A stretch of DNA of 9,079 nucleotides, taken from contig CAMVOG010000081.1 of assembly GCA_947169005.1 (NCBI GenBank), positions 1-9,079 of the forward strand. The letters are read 5' to 3'. The first letter of the stretch is position 1. The number at the start of each line of letters is the position of its first letter. A program made the translations under genes and the position numbers. Source of the stretch: an uncultured Clostridia bacterium (GTDB lineage Bacteria > Bacillota > Clostridia > Oscillospirales > Oscillospiraceae). Positions 1 through 6,132 of this stretch are shown here, in pieces. The notes beneath the pieces were generated by a model. That model was not told where the DNA came from, searched no databases, and saw nothing but the letters and a program-made list of their open reading frames with translations.

Positions 1-69
1 TTCCGCGAGGATGGATCCCATGATGAACGCTCCGAATGCGGCAGAGAAACCGGTTACGGGTATCTCCGA
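1..69 (-). other. Possible CPA2/Kef-type antiporter fragment; candidate chimeric join
   Basis: On the minus strand, the frame beginning at base 69 encodes 23 residues ending in GFSAAFGAFIMGSILAE. This closely resembles the membrane segment of Kef/CPA2 monovalent cation:proton antiporters, which typically read like GfSaalGAFimGsiLaE. It is out of frame with the BaiN-like gene, whose family similarity ends at the same place. The bases here are also less GC-rich than those that follow. I infer that the first ~60-69 bases come from another gene, by rearrangement or, more likely, by a chimeric assembly at a contig end. The stretch is short, so chance similarity cannot be excluded. Confidence 0.4.
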
Positions 70-292
70 AGGCGGCAAAGACCGCCTCCGTCAGCGCCTC
101 GTCCCCTTGGTACAGGTCCGCCGCGGCCCCCTCGTTGCCCAGGTTGCAGCGCCCGTTCCCGGTGAGCAGCAGCTTTTTGCCCACCCGGTCCAGCCGTTCC
201 AGCACCGTCACGGAGGCCCCGCGCCGGGCCGCCTCCACGGCAGCCGCGAGCCCCGAGGCTCCGCCCCCCACGATGGCGATCGAACAGTCCAT
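1..292 (-). CDS. BaiN/HI0933-family NAD(P)/FAD-dependent oxidoreductase, N-terminal fragment
   Basis: Reads leftward from an ATG at 292 and runs off the window. Residues 4-15 form a beta strand plus a GGGASG dinucleotide-binding loop (residues 9-14). An acidic E32 follows at the end of the second strand, then GKKLLLTGNGRCNLGN (residues 38-53), close to the GrKlliTGNGRCNlTN signature of the BaiN/HI0933 flavoproteins. Members bind FAD; physiological roles are mostly unknown, and BaiN itself was linked to bile-acid metabolism. The start is well supported: AGGAGG at 300-305 lies 7 bases upstream of the ATG. Family members are about 400 residues, so only the first quarter is present. Homology to the family seems to stop near residue 76-78 (position ~60-67). 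Beyond that this frame stays open but no longer resembles the family, and another frame gives antiporter-like sequence (see 1-69). Family assignment is fairly sure; specific function is not. Confidence 0.8.
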   Translation of the reverse strand, partial: MDCSIAIVGGGASGLAAAVEAARRGASVTVLERLDRVGKKLLLTGNGRCNLGNEGAAADLYQGDEALTEAVFAAFGDTRNRFLCRIRSVHHGIHPRG

Positions 293-321
293 TCCCGTTC
301 CTCCTCAGATCCTTTTGGCTT

Positions 322-350
322 ATTTTATACCTCTTCGGCCCCCGCGTCAA
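322..350 (-). promoter_or_regulatory. Sigma-A type promoter for the BaiN-like gene
   Basis: Read on the minus strand: TTGACG (345-350), a 17-base spacer, then TAAAAT (322-327). The predicted start of transcription lies about 20-25 bases upstream of the ATG at 292, leaving room for the AGGAGG at 300-305. Confidence 0.6.
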
Positions 351-412
351 TGCGCCGTCCCTGCCCGCGCCTGCCCGCGGAAAGAGCTTTGGCGAAATAT
401 CGAAAAAAACTC

Positions 413-441
413 TTGCGCTTTTCCTTTGGGACAGGTATAAT
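413..441 (+). promoter_or_regulatory. Sigma-A type promoter for yajC
   Basis: TTGCGC (413-418), a 17-base spacer and a consensus TATAAT (436-441). It lies 54 bases upstream of the yajC start and diverges from the promoter at 322-350, so the two flanking genes are independently transcribed. Confidence 0.75.
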
Positions 442-495
442 AGTGAACACATTTATGAAACCGCGCGAAAAAAACATAAACGGAGGGTAACAATT

Positions 496-783
496 TTGGA
501 TAGCAGCAGTCTTCCTATGATAATTATGTTCGTGGTCCTGATCGCGGTGTTTTACTTCTTCCTGATCCGGCCTGAGAACAAAAAGAAGAAAGAGCTTCAG
601 AATATGCGCAACAGCCTGGAGGTGGGCACGGAGATCACCACCATCGGCGGCATCGTGGGCAAGATCGTCAGCATCAAGGACGATCTCATCACCTTTGAGA
701 CCGGTGAGGACCGCGTCCGCATGCAGGTCGCCCGCTGGGCCATTTCCACCATCGGCAAGGACACCCAGCCCAACAAAAGATAA
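496..783 (+). CDS. yajC: Preprotein translocase subunit YajC
   Basis: A 95-residue small membrane protein of the Sec holotranslocon, which associates with SecDF-SecYEG. It shows the family's layout: a single N-terminal membrane segment (about residues 7-23), the conserved FFLIRPENKKKKE turn into a basic linker, then a cytoplasmic domain with GTEITTIGGIVGKIVSI and a late ...VARWAISTI segment. Length is normal for the family (about 85-115). The start is a TTG at 496, chosen because GGAGGG at 482-487 sits 8 bases upstream and no better ATG precedes the membrane segment; the next ATG (residue 8) would cut into it. The gene has its own promoter (413-441) and a strong terminator (796-828), so it appears monocistronic. 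In many bacteria yajC sits beside secDF or tgt; neither is visible here. Confidence 0.95.
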   Translation: MDSSSLPMIIMFVVLIAVFYFFLIRPENKKKKELQNMRNSLEVGTEITTIGGIVGKIVSIKDDLITFETGEDRVRMQVARWAISTIGKDTQPNKR

Positions 784-795
784 GGTGCCCTTTTC

Positions 796-828
796 CGCGC
801 CTCGCTTTCGAGCGGGGCGCGTCTTTTT
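796..828 (+). terminator. Rho-independent terminator after yajC
   Basis: An 11-base stem (796-806 with 811-821, one G:U pair) closed by a TTCG loop is followed by TCTTTTT (822-828). It lies 13 bases after the yajC stop. The stop codon of the convergent lysR-type gene (827-829) falls in the T-run. On the minus strand no T-run follows the hairpin, so it should act mainly on yajC transcripts. Confidence 0.9.
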
Positions 829-1705
829 ATGCCCTTTTCCAGTCGATCTCCCGTGCCGCGTCGAAAAAGCGCCGGGCAACGGAGCTGACCCGCTCCGGGA
901 AAAAGACCAGCCGCACGGGAAGCCTGTCCGGCAGGGGCAGGTAGCCGTAGGACCCGTTGGAAACGACGGAGTCCCAGTCCGTAAAGAGCATGACCCCCGC
1001 CCCGCGGGAGACCTCAAAGAGAGCCCGGACGATCTGCCCCTTGTCGCTGATCCGCGGCTCCACGCCCCGGGCGGCGCATACGGCCTGGATCACCGCGCCG
1101 AAGCGCTTTTCGATATCCCGGTCATAGAGCAAAAAGCCCGCCGCCGCCAGCGTCCCGAAATCCGGCTCCGCCGGGAAGTGGGCGGGGGAGTAGAGAATGC
1201 CCGTCCCCGTCTCCGTCAGCGTCATGGAACTGAGGCCGGGGATGGAGGGCGTGTAAAAATCGTGGGAGATGATGGCGTCCAGCTCCCCGTTCTGAAGCTG
1301 CTGCAGCATCTCCGAGAGCTTGGAGGGGGCCAGCGTAAGGCGGCAGCCGGGGTTGGCCGCGGCGAAGCAGGTCTCCAGCCGCCCGGCGAAGAAGCCGGGA
1401 TTCCAGGTTTCGGGACAGCCCAGGCGCACGGTCCTGCTGCCCATCGCCTTCAGCTCCTCCAGCCTTTCCAGCAGCAGCCGCTGCTCCTCCTGCAGCTTGC
1501 GGGTGAAATCCAGCAGCAGCTCGCCCGCCGCCGTCAGGCTCATGCTGCCCGCGGCCTGGGTAAAAAGGGGGGCTCCCAGCTCCTCCTCCAGCTTGGAAAC
1601 GCTCTTGCTGATGGCCGGCTGAGAAACGTATAGACGGTTGGCCGCCTTGGAAAAGCTCATGGTCTCGCAGACGGCGGCAAAGCAGTTGAGCTGGTTGATG
1701 GTCAT
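827..1705 (-). CDS. LysR-family transcriptional regulator
   Basis: A 292-residue protein with the standard two-domain LysR layout. Residues 1-60 form the winged helix-turn-helix (MTINQLNCFAAVCETMSFSK, then AANRLYVSQPAISKSVSKLE), followed by a linker helix (about 65-90). An LTTR substrate-binding domain starts near residue 92 (VRLGCPETWNPGFF). Length is typical (280-310). The ATG at 1705 has GAGGTG (plus-strand 1711-1716) 5 bases upstream. It is divergent from the ferredoxin/FAD-fusion operon with only 110 bases between the starts, the usual arrangement for a LysR protein that controls its divergent neighbour and itself. The effector is therefore probably a substrate or product of the neighbouring redox enzyme (inference). 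The effector cannot be read from the sequence. Confidence 0.93.
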   Translation of the reverse strand: MTINQLNCFAAVCETMSFSKAANRLYVSQPAISKSVSKLEEELGAPLFTQAAGSMSLTAAGELLLDFTRKLQEEQRLLLERLEELKAMGSRTVRLGCPETWNPGFFAGRLETCFAAANPGCRLTLAPSKLSEMLQQLQNGELDAIISHDFYTPSIPGLSSMTLTETGTGILYSPAHFPAEPDFGTLAAAGFLLYDRDIEKRFGAVIQAVCAARGVEPRISDKGQIVRALFEVSRGAGVMLFTDWDSVVSNGSYGYLPLPDRLPVRLVFFPERVSSVARRFFDAAREIDWKRA

Positions 1706-1715
1706 GCTTACACCT

Positions 1716-1750
1716 CATTACGAAATGGTTATAAACATTTTACCATAATG
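1716..1750. promoter_or_regulatory. Candidate LysR operator (overlapping inverted repeats)
   Basis: In the divergent spacer, three overlapping imperfect dyads occur: CATTA (1716-1720) with TAATG (1746-1750), ATGGT (1725-1729) with ACCAT (1742-1746), and TTAT (1729-1732) with ATAA (1745-1748). They are AT-rich against a GC-rich background. They cover the -10 region of the regulator's own promoter and lie just upstream of the operon's -35. This is the expected position for autorepression plus activation by a LysR protein. The exact box is uncertain. Confidence 0.45.
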
Positions 1751-1765
1751 ATATTTGCCCCGCAA
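1737..1765 (-). promoter_or_regulatory. Promoter for the LysR-family regulator
   Basis: On the minus strand: TTGCGG (1760-1765), a 17-base spacer and TAAAAT (1737-1742). Its -35 overlaps the -35 of the divergent promoter, so occupancy at one should influence the other. Confidence 0.5.
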
Positions 1766-1783
1766 GAGGAAAACGAGTAAAAT
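1755..1783 (+). promoter_or_regulatory. Promoter for the ferredoxin/FAD-fusion operon
   Basis: TTGCCC (1755-1760), a 17-base spacer and TAAAAT (1778-1783). The -35 is a weak match, as is usual for a promoter that needs an activator. It ends 32 bases before the ferredoxin ATG. Confidence 0.5.
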
Positions 1784-1815
1784 AAAATCAATAACAGGAA
1801 AGGGTGAGGTCTGCC

Positions 1816-2061
1816 ATGATCAACACCAAGCATCGGATCGAATTTGATCCCCAAAAATGCGTAGGCTGTCAGATGTGCTACAAGTCCTGCTTCGTGGACG
1901 TGATCCGCTGGGACGCGGAGGCGAAAAAGCCCGTCTTCCGCTATGTGGAGGACTGCGAGCACTGCTTCTATTGCCAGAGCGTATGTAAGAAAGAGGCCAT
2001 CCAGGTGATCCCGGATTATTCCAGCGAGCATCTGCTGCAGCACTTTGACGCGTACAGGTGA
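1816..2061 (+). CDS. Ferredoxin-type 2x[4Fe-4S] protein (AprB-like partner)
   Basis: An 81-residue iron-sulfur protein with two ferredoxin motifs: CVGCQMCYKSC near residues 15-25 and CEHCFYCQSVC near residues 46-56, each C-x2-C-x2-C-x3-C. The usual proline after the fourth cysteine is replaced by F and K. It should carry two [4Fe-4S] clusters and pass single electrons. I start it at the ATG at 1816, with GAGGT (1806-1810) 5 bases upstream, rather than an upstream in-frame GTG at 1804 that overlaps this site. It is followed after 10 bases by the AprA-like FAD protein, so the two are surely co-transcribed and probably form a complex or redox pair, as AprB does with AprA. It lacks the longer C-terminal tail of true AprB. 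Electron-transfer role is confident; the partner is inferred from position. Confidence 0.92.
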   Translation: MINTKHRIEFDPQKCVGCQMCYKSCFVDVIRWDAEAKKPVFRYVEDCEHCFYCQSVCKKEAIQVIPDYSSEHLLQHFDAYR

Positions 2062-2071
2062 GGTGAACGAG

Positions 2072-4588
2072 ATGAGTGAATGGAATAAGCAGAGCTGCGA
2101 CGTGCTGATCGTCGGCGGCGGTATCGGCGGCCTGGCCTGCGCCGCCTCCATCAAGGAGCGCAATCCCGAGGCTGACGTCCTGGTAGTTGAAAAGAACTTT
2201 GCCGGTTACGCGGGCAAGGCCAACCGCGGCGGCGGCGTTCTGCAGTATTTCGATCTGGACAGGATCGATCCCAAGTCCTTCGTGGCCTTCCATACCCAGG
2301 CCATCGGCGCCTGGTTTACGGACCAGGAGCTCATGGAAAAGTACGTTTCCATGAACACCTATATGCTGGATAAGCTCCTGGAGTGGGGCTGCAACCTGCC
2401 CAAGAAGGACGGCAAATTCATCGTCATGCCCACCGGGCCCATGACGGCCATGATCCGCGTGGACCTGGACATCACCCTGCGCGTCCGCCGCACGGCGGAG
2501 AAGCTGGGCGTCCGCTTCATGGACAAGACCGTGATGGCTGACCTCATCACGGATGGGGAGCGCATCGCGGGCGCTACGGTCTTCAGCGTTCTGGATGGGA
2601 CCTATACCGTCGTCAACGCGAAGAAGGTCGTCCTCGCCACCGGCAGCCAGAACTACCGCATGGGCTCCATGTGGTCCAACGGCCGCGGCGACGGCATCAA
2701 GGCCGCCTATAAGGCCGGGGCCGAGCTGCGCAACGCCGAGTTCGGCAACTTTGCCCAGCTCGTCCGCGTCCGCAGCCACAACGAGGTGGTTTTCGGCGAG
2801 AACTCCATGTACAACGCCAAGGGCGAGTACGTATCCAAGAACTTTTTGAAGAACGGCCGCGAGACCGACATCAACTCCACCGCCATCCGCGAGTGGTATC
2901 TGAATATGGTCAACGGCACCGGCCCCATCCATCTGGAGATGGGTCCCCCTCCGGGAGCTCCGGCGGGCGGCCCTCCGGCAGGTGGTCCCCCGGCGGGTGG
3001 TCCTCCCGCGGGCGGCGGCCCCAACGGCGGGCGCAGCGGCCCGGACGCCTTCATGAATCAGCCCTACGCCGAGGTCTTCCGCAAGCTGAACGACGGCTCC
3101 GGCGCTAAGGTGGATAAGGACATGGAGGTTTGCCCCATGCTCATCGGCGAGCAGTCCTGCGTGCGCGTGGATCACCATATGAAGACCACCGTGGACGGGC
3201 TCTACGCCATCGGCGACGTGTCCTACTGCGGCTCCGGTCTGGCGGGCGCCGTGCCCGCCCCTCCGGGACGGAACCGCGGCTCCGGCATTCTGAACGCTGT
3301 CTTTGCCGCCATCTGCGCCGCCGAGGAGATCGGCGCTGCCGATCTGAGCGGCGAGGCCGCCCCCGTCTGCGATAAGCAGGCCCAGGCCACCATCGACCAT
3401 ATCGGCGAGTTCCTGGCCCGCAAGGACGGCGTGAATGCTGAGGAGGTCGTCGCCCTGGTGCAGGAGGCTATGGCCCCCATGGAGCAGAGCGTCTATATGA
3501 AAGCCGACCGCATGGCGAAGGCGCTGGCCATCGTCGAAGAGGCGAAGGCCCTGCTGCCGAAGCTGATGGCCGCCGATATGCACGAGGCCATGAAGTGCCT
3601 GGAGGCGGAGGCCATGGTCCTTTCCGCCGAGCTGCATTACCGCGCCTCCGATCTCCGCAAGGAGTCCCGCGGCTGGTTCCTGCGGGAGGATTATCCCTAT
3701 ATGAACAACGCCGATTGGCTCAAGTGGATCATCGTGAAGAACGTAGACGGCGAGATGACCTTCCGCACCGAGGACCTGCCCATCGAAAACTGGCTCGTCA
3801 AGCCCCGCCCCCTGGTGCCCATCACGGAGGAGGACAAGGCCGGCCCGCTCTATAAGTATTATACCCGGCCCATGGTCGCGCCCCCCGCGGAGCGCTACAA
3901 CATGGCCGATAAGCCCTCCGATCCCTCCATGGGCCTGCTGGCGGAGGATATCAACAAGCTGCTGGATCCCGGCTACCTGCCCATCGAGGTGGGCTTCTGC
4001 CAGCTCCCCAACGGCTGCGCCATGCTGGCCAACCTCACCCCCATGCCGGGCGTGACGCCGGAAATGTTCGATTTCTGGTTTGCCTGGCACGGTCTGGCCT
4101 CCATGCGCTATTCCATCTGGAATCCCGAGGACCATTACTACGTGCAGACTCTGAACGTGGAGCAGGCCCTGGATAAGACCCTCTCCCTCAAGGAGCGCTA
4201 TTGGAACACCACCCATGACATCCGCGAGGACTGCGGCATGGGCGTGGAGCATATCATGATCAACTTCCGCAAGCCCGGCGACATCGGCTTTGACGAGGAG
4301 AAGATCGCCGCCATGGGCGGCACCGTCGTCTGCTCCGGCAACGAGAAGAGCCCCGTGATCATGTGCCACGTGCTGCGTCCCGTGCCCGGCGGCTGCGAGC
4401 TGCGCTCCCGCTTCTTCATGGGCTACAACGTGGTGGACGGCAAGCCCCACAAAATGCTGCCCGACGGCGTGAATATGCCGCTGGAGCCCGTGCAGGCGCT
4501 TTTGAAGCACAACATCAAGGAGTTTACGAACCTGGCGTCCATCCTGCCGGAGGTCTTTGCCGAGTTCGGCCCCGATTTCATCAAGTAA
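2072..4588 (+). CDS. Fusion: AprA/fumarate-reductase-like FAD oxidoreductase + PhlG/phloretin-hydrolase-like zinc C-C hydrolase
   Basis: 838 residues in one uninterrupted frame. Residues 10-40 are a Rossmann FAD site (GGGIGG at 15-20, acidic end VVEK), followed by GKANRGGGV. A C-terminal FAD-contact segment VDGLYAIGDV...RGSGILNA is near residues 377-410, and an SRGWFLREDYP motif shared with the fumarate reductase/AprA family follows. Residues 291-324 are a Pro/Gly/Ala-rich insertion. From about residue 593 the protein matches the 2,4-diacetylphloroglucinol hydrolase (PhlG)/phloretin hydrolase family: LLDPGYL, then TPMPGVTPEM, WFAWHG and IWNPEDHY. H673 and the H813-x3-E817 pair match in spacing the PhlG zinc ligands His129, His270 and Glu274; the fourth ligand (PhlG Glu160) may be E708. 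I chose ATG 2072 because GAGGTG (2060-2065) precedes it; an in-frame TTG at 2045 lies inside the ferredoxin gene. Inferred role: redox conversion plus C-C hydrolysis of an acyl-phenolic compound in the cytoplasm (no signal peptide). Substrate unknown. Confidence 0.85.
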   Translation: MSEWNKQSCDVLIVGGGIGGLACAASIKERNPEADVLVVEKNFAGYAGKANRGGGVLQYFDLDRIDPKSFVAFHTQAIGAWFTDQELMEKYVSMNTYMLDKLLEWGCNLPKKDGKFIVMPTGPMTAMIRVDLDITLRVRRTAEKLGVRFMDKTVMADLITDGERIAGATVFSVLDGTYTVVNAKKVVLATGSQNYRMGSMWSNGRGDGIKAAYKAGAELRNAEFGNFAQLVRVRSHNEVVFGENSMYNAKGEYVSKNFLKNGRETDINSTAIREWYLNMVNGTGPIHLEMGPPPGAPAGGPPAGGPPAGGPPAGGGPNGGRSGPDAFMNQPYAEVFRKLNDGSGAKVDKDMEVCPMLIGEQSCVRVDHHMKTTVDGLYAIGDVSYCGSGLAGAVPAPPGRNRGSGILNAVFAAICAAEEIGAADLSGEAAPVCDKQAQATIDHIGEFLARKDGVNAEEVVALVQEAMAPMEQSVYMKADRMAKALAIVEEAKALLPKLMAADMHEAMKCLEAEAMVLSAELHYRASDLRKESRGWFLREDYPYMNNADWLKWIIVKNVDGEMTFRTEDLPIENWLVKPRPLVPITEEDKAGPLYKYYTRPMVAPPAERYNMADKPSDPSMGLLAEDINKLLDPGYLPIEVGFCQLPNGCAMLANLTPMPGVTPEMFDFWFAWHGLASMRYSIWNPEDHYYVQTLNVEQALDKTLSLKERYWNTTHDIREDCGMGVEHIMINFRKPGDIGFDEEKIAAMGGTVVCSGNEKSPVIMCHVLRPVPGGCELRSRFFMGYNVVDGKPHKMLPDGVNMPLEPVQALLKHNIKEFTNLASILPEVFAEFGPDFIK
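2942..3043 (+). repeat. Pro/Gly/Ala-rich coding repeat inside the FAD domain
   Basis: An in-frame, imperfect 15-base tandem repeat encodes about three and a half copies of AGGPP, flanked by other Pro/Gly-rich residues (residues 291-324 of the fusion protein). It falls between the mid and C-terminal parts of the flavoprotein module, not at the junction with the hydrolase. It is probably a flexible surface loop. Copy number could vary by slippage. Confidence 0.8.
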
Positions 4589-4646
4589 ACCGTGCCTGCC
4601 CCTTGCTTTGATCCCCTTTCTTTTTTCTTTCATTTTTTTCCTGTCT

Positions 4647-4690
4647 CCAAGCGCCTCGGAGGATGCCGCCTCCGGGGCGCTTGGCGTTTT
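4647..4690 (+). terminator. Terminator hairpin after the FAD-fusion operon
   Basis: A 16-base stem (4647-4662 with 4669-4684) with one G:T wobble and a 6-base ATGCCG loop is followed by CGTTTT (4685-4690). The stem is very stable, but the T-run is short and interrupted by G, so termination may be incomplete or Rho-assisted. It lies 58 bases after the fusion gene's stop. Confidence 0.75.
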
Positions 4691-4795
4691 GGGGGAGAGG
4701 AGAGGAAGACGACCTTTTTCGAGCCGCTTCGTGGGACCCTTGGCCTATTTTTCGTGAAAAGCGTCTGTTTTTTTGAAAAAATGGGTCTTTGCCCC

Positions 4796-4824
4796 TTGAC
4801 CGCCCCGGAAAAAAAGATTACAAT
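4796..4824 (+). promoter_or_regulatory. Promoter for ftsZ
   Basis: TTGACC (4796-4801), a 17-base spacer and TACAAT (4819-4824): one mismatch from consensus in each hexamer, so a strong housekeeping promoter. The implied leader is about 120 bases. Confidence 0.75.
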
Positions 4825-4954
4825 AAGAAACACTACCATGATAATGGCAAAATAGATATTTGTGCGCGGATGCGCATGGAATATCTGAAGCGTGAACGCT
4901 AAAGCGGCGGCGGGCTCGTTCTCCCGCGCCGAAACGAATACAGGAGGGTGCTTT

Positions 4955-6058
4955 ATGTCCTATACAATGGAAACCGGGCCGGATAACGTAGTCAATATCA
5001 AGGTCGTCGGCGTCGGCGGCGCGGGCAATAACGTCGTCAACAGAATGGTCGAGGCTGATACCCAGGGCGTCGATTTTATCGCTATCAACACCGATAAGCA
5101 GGTGCTTTCCGTTTCCCAGGCCGGCCAGAAGATCCAGATCGGCGAGAAGCTGACCCACGGCCAGGGCGCGGGCTCCGATCCCGAGGTGGGCAAGAAATCC
5201 GCTGAGGAGAACCGCAACAACATCGTCAAGGCCTTTGAGGACACGGACATGGTCTTCATCACCGCCGGTATGGGCGGCGGCACGGGCACCGGCGCGGCCC
5301 CCGTGGTGGCCGATATCGCCAAGGAGGCGGGCTGCCTCACCGTGGGCGTCGTCACCAAGCCCTTCACCTTTGAGGGCAAGCGCCGCATGGTCCAGGCCGA
5401 GGCTGGCATCAAGGAGCTGCTCGGCCGGGTGGACTCCCTGCTGGTCATCCCCAACGACCGCCTGAAATACGCCACCGATCAGAAGGTGACCATGTTCAAC
5501 GCCTTTGAGATCGCCGACGAGGTCCTGCACCAGGCCGTCACCAGCATTTCCGACCTGATCAAGAACACCGGCTTCATCAACCTGGACTTTGCCGACGTCA
5601 GCACCATTATGAAGAACGCGGGCTTTGCCCACATGGGCGTTGGCCGCGCCTCCGGCAAAAACAAGGCCGAGGAGGCCGCCCGGGCCGCCGTTTCCAGCCC
5701 CTTGATGGAGACCTCCATCGACGGCGCCAGAGGCGTGCTGGTCAGCATCGTGGGCTCCATGGATATGGGCCTGGACGAGGTGGAGGTTGCCGCCGGTCTG
5801 GTCCAGTCCGCCGCCCATCCCGACGCCAACATCATCTTCGGCGCCTCCTTCGATGATTCGATGGACGACGAGATCCGCGTCATCGTCATCGCCACGGGCT
5901 TTGACGAGGGTGTTCGCCCCGGCCAGATCAAGGAGCAGATCAAGAAGCCTGCCGCTCCCGAGCGCCCTGTGGCGGATGAGCCCGCGCGTCCCGCCCAGCC
6001 CGCCGCCGAGGATGAGAATCTGGATGATTTCATCACCAAGTTCTTCGGCTCCAAGTAA
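4955..6058 (+). CDS. ftsZ: Cell division protein FtsZ
   Basis: A 367-residue tubulin-like GTPase that polymerises into the cytokinetic Z-ring. The N-terminal GTPase domain opens with NIKVVGVGGAGNNVVNRM (from about residue 13). The tubulin signature GMGGGTGTGAAP follows near residues 104-115, and the T7-loop motif NLDFADV, which supplies the catalytic aspartate to the neighbouring subunit, sits near residues 207-213. The C-terminal domain runs to about residue 318. A short Pro/Ala/Glu-rich linker leads to a final LDDFITKFFGSK. That tail is not the common IPxFLRR-like peptide that binds FtsA/SepF. The start is the ATG at 4955, with AGGAGG (4942-4947) 7 bases upstream; an in-frame GTG at 4892 has no such site. 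It has its own promoter and terminator and is not beside ftsA or other division/wall genes. Confidence 0.98.
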   Translation: MSYTMETGPDNVVNIKVVGVGGAGNNVVNRMVEADTQGVDFIAINTDKQVLSVSQAGQKIQIGEKLTHGQGAGSDPEVGKKSAEENRNNIVKAFEDTDMVFITAGMGGGTGTGAAPVVADIAKEAGCLTVGVVTKPFTFEGKRRMVQAEAGIKELLGRVDSLLVIPNDRLKYATDQKVTMFNAFEIADEVLHQAVTSISDLIKNTGFINLDFADVSTIMKNAGFAHMGVGRASGKNKAEEAARAAVSSPLMETSIDGARGVLVSIVGSMDMGLDEVEVAAGLVQSAAHPDANIIFGASFDDSMDDEIRVIVIATGFDEGVRPGQIKEQIKKPAAPERPVADEPARPAQPAAEDENLDDFITKFFGSK

Positions 6059-6077
6059 GGAATCAAATACGATCATC

Positions 6078-6108
6078 GGCCGGGCGGCGTTTGGCCGCCC
6101 GGCCCTTT
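6078..6108 (+). terminator. Terminator hairpin after ftsZ
   Basis: A perfect 11-base GC stem (6078-6088 with 6094-6104) with a GTTTG loop is followed by CTTTGGTT. The T-run is poor, so some read-through into the membrane-protein pair downstream is plausible. No convincing separate promoter for that pair is visible. Confidence 0.75.
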
Positions 6109-6132
6109 GGTTATGATATAACGGGTGTTTTT

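Larger units (their letters stand above)
4589..4954. other. Intergenic region between the fusion gene and ftsZ
   Basis: 366 bases without a convincing gene. In order it holds a T-rich stretch (about 4618-4640), a strong hairpin (4647-4684), a GC-rich then T-rich stretch of no recognised content (4691-4790), the ftsZ promoter (4796-4824), and a leader of about 120 bases. The leader includes small dyads such as AGCGTGAACGCT near 4889-4900 and ends in the ftsZ Shine-Dalgarno site. Small open frames here look like noise: they have no ribosome site or protein-like composition. Confidence 0.6.

Noticed and set aside
1820..4633. A 937-residue minus-strand open frame opposite the ferredoxin and FAD-fusion genes
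   Set aside because: It is the antisense shadow of a GC-rich coding strand: repetitive His/Gly/Ala/Val-rich composition, no ribosome site or recognisable domain, and the plus strand carries clear motifs throughout.
4618..4684. The T-rich stretch and hairpin as a bidirectional terminator or riboswitch
   Set aside because: On the minus strand the hairpin is followed by A-rich sequence and no gene converges on it. No riboswitch core could be recognised.
4745..6076. A 443-residue minus-strand open frame opposite ftsZ
   Set aside because: Its composition mirrors the ftsZ codons, and it has no start context or domain. The plus strand is unmistakably FtsZ.
6090..6122. A promoter for the YhfC-like gene (TTTGGC at 6090-6095 with TATGAT at 6112-6117)
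   Set aside because: The -35 lies inside the terminator stem, the hexamers are poor, and transcription would start only about 9 bases before the ATG.
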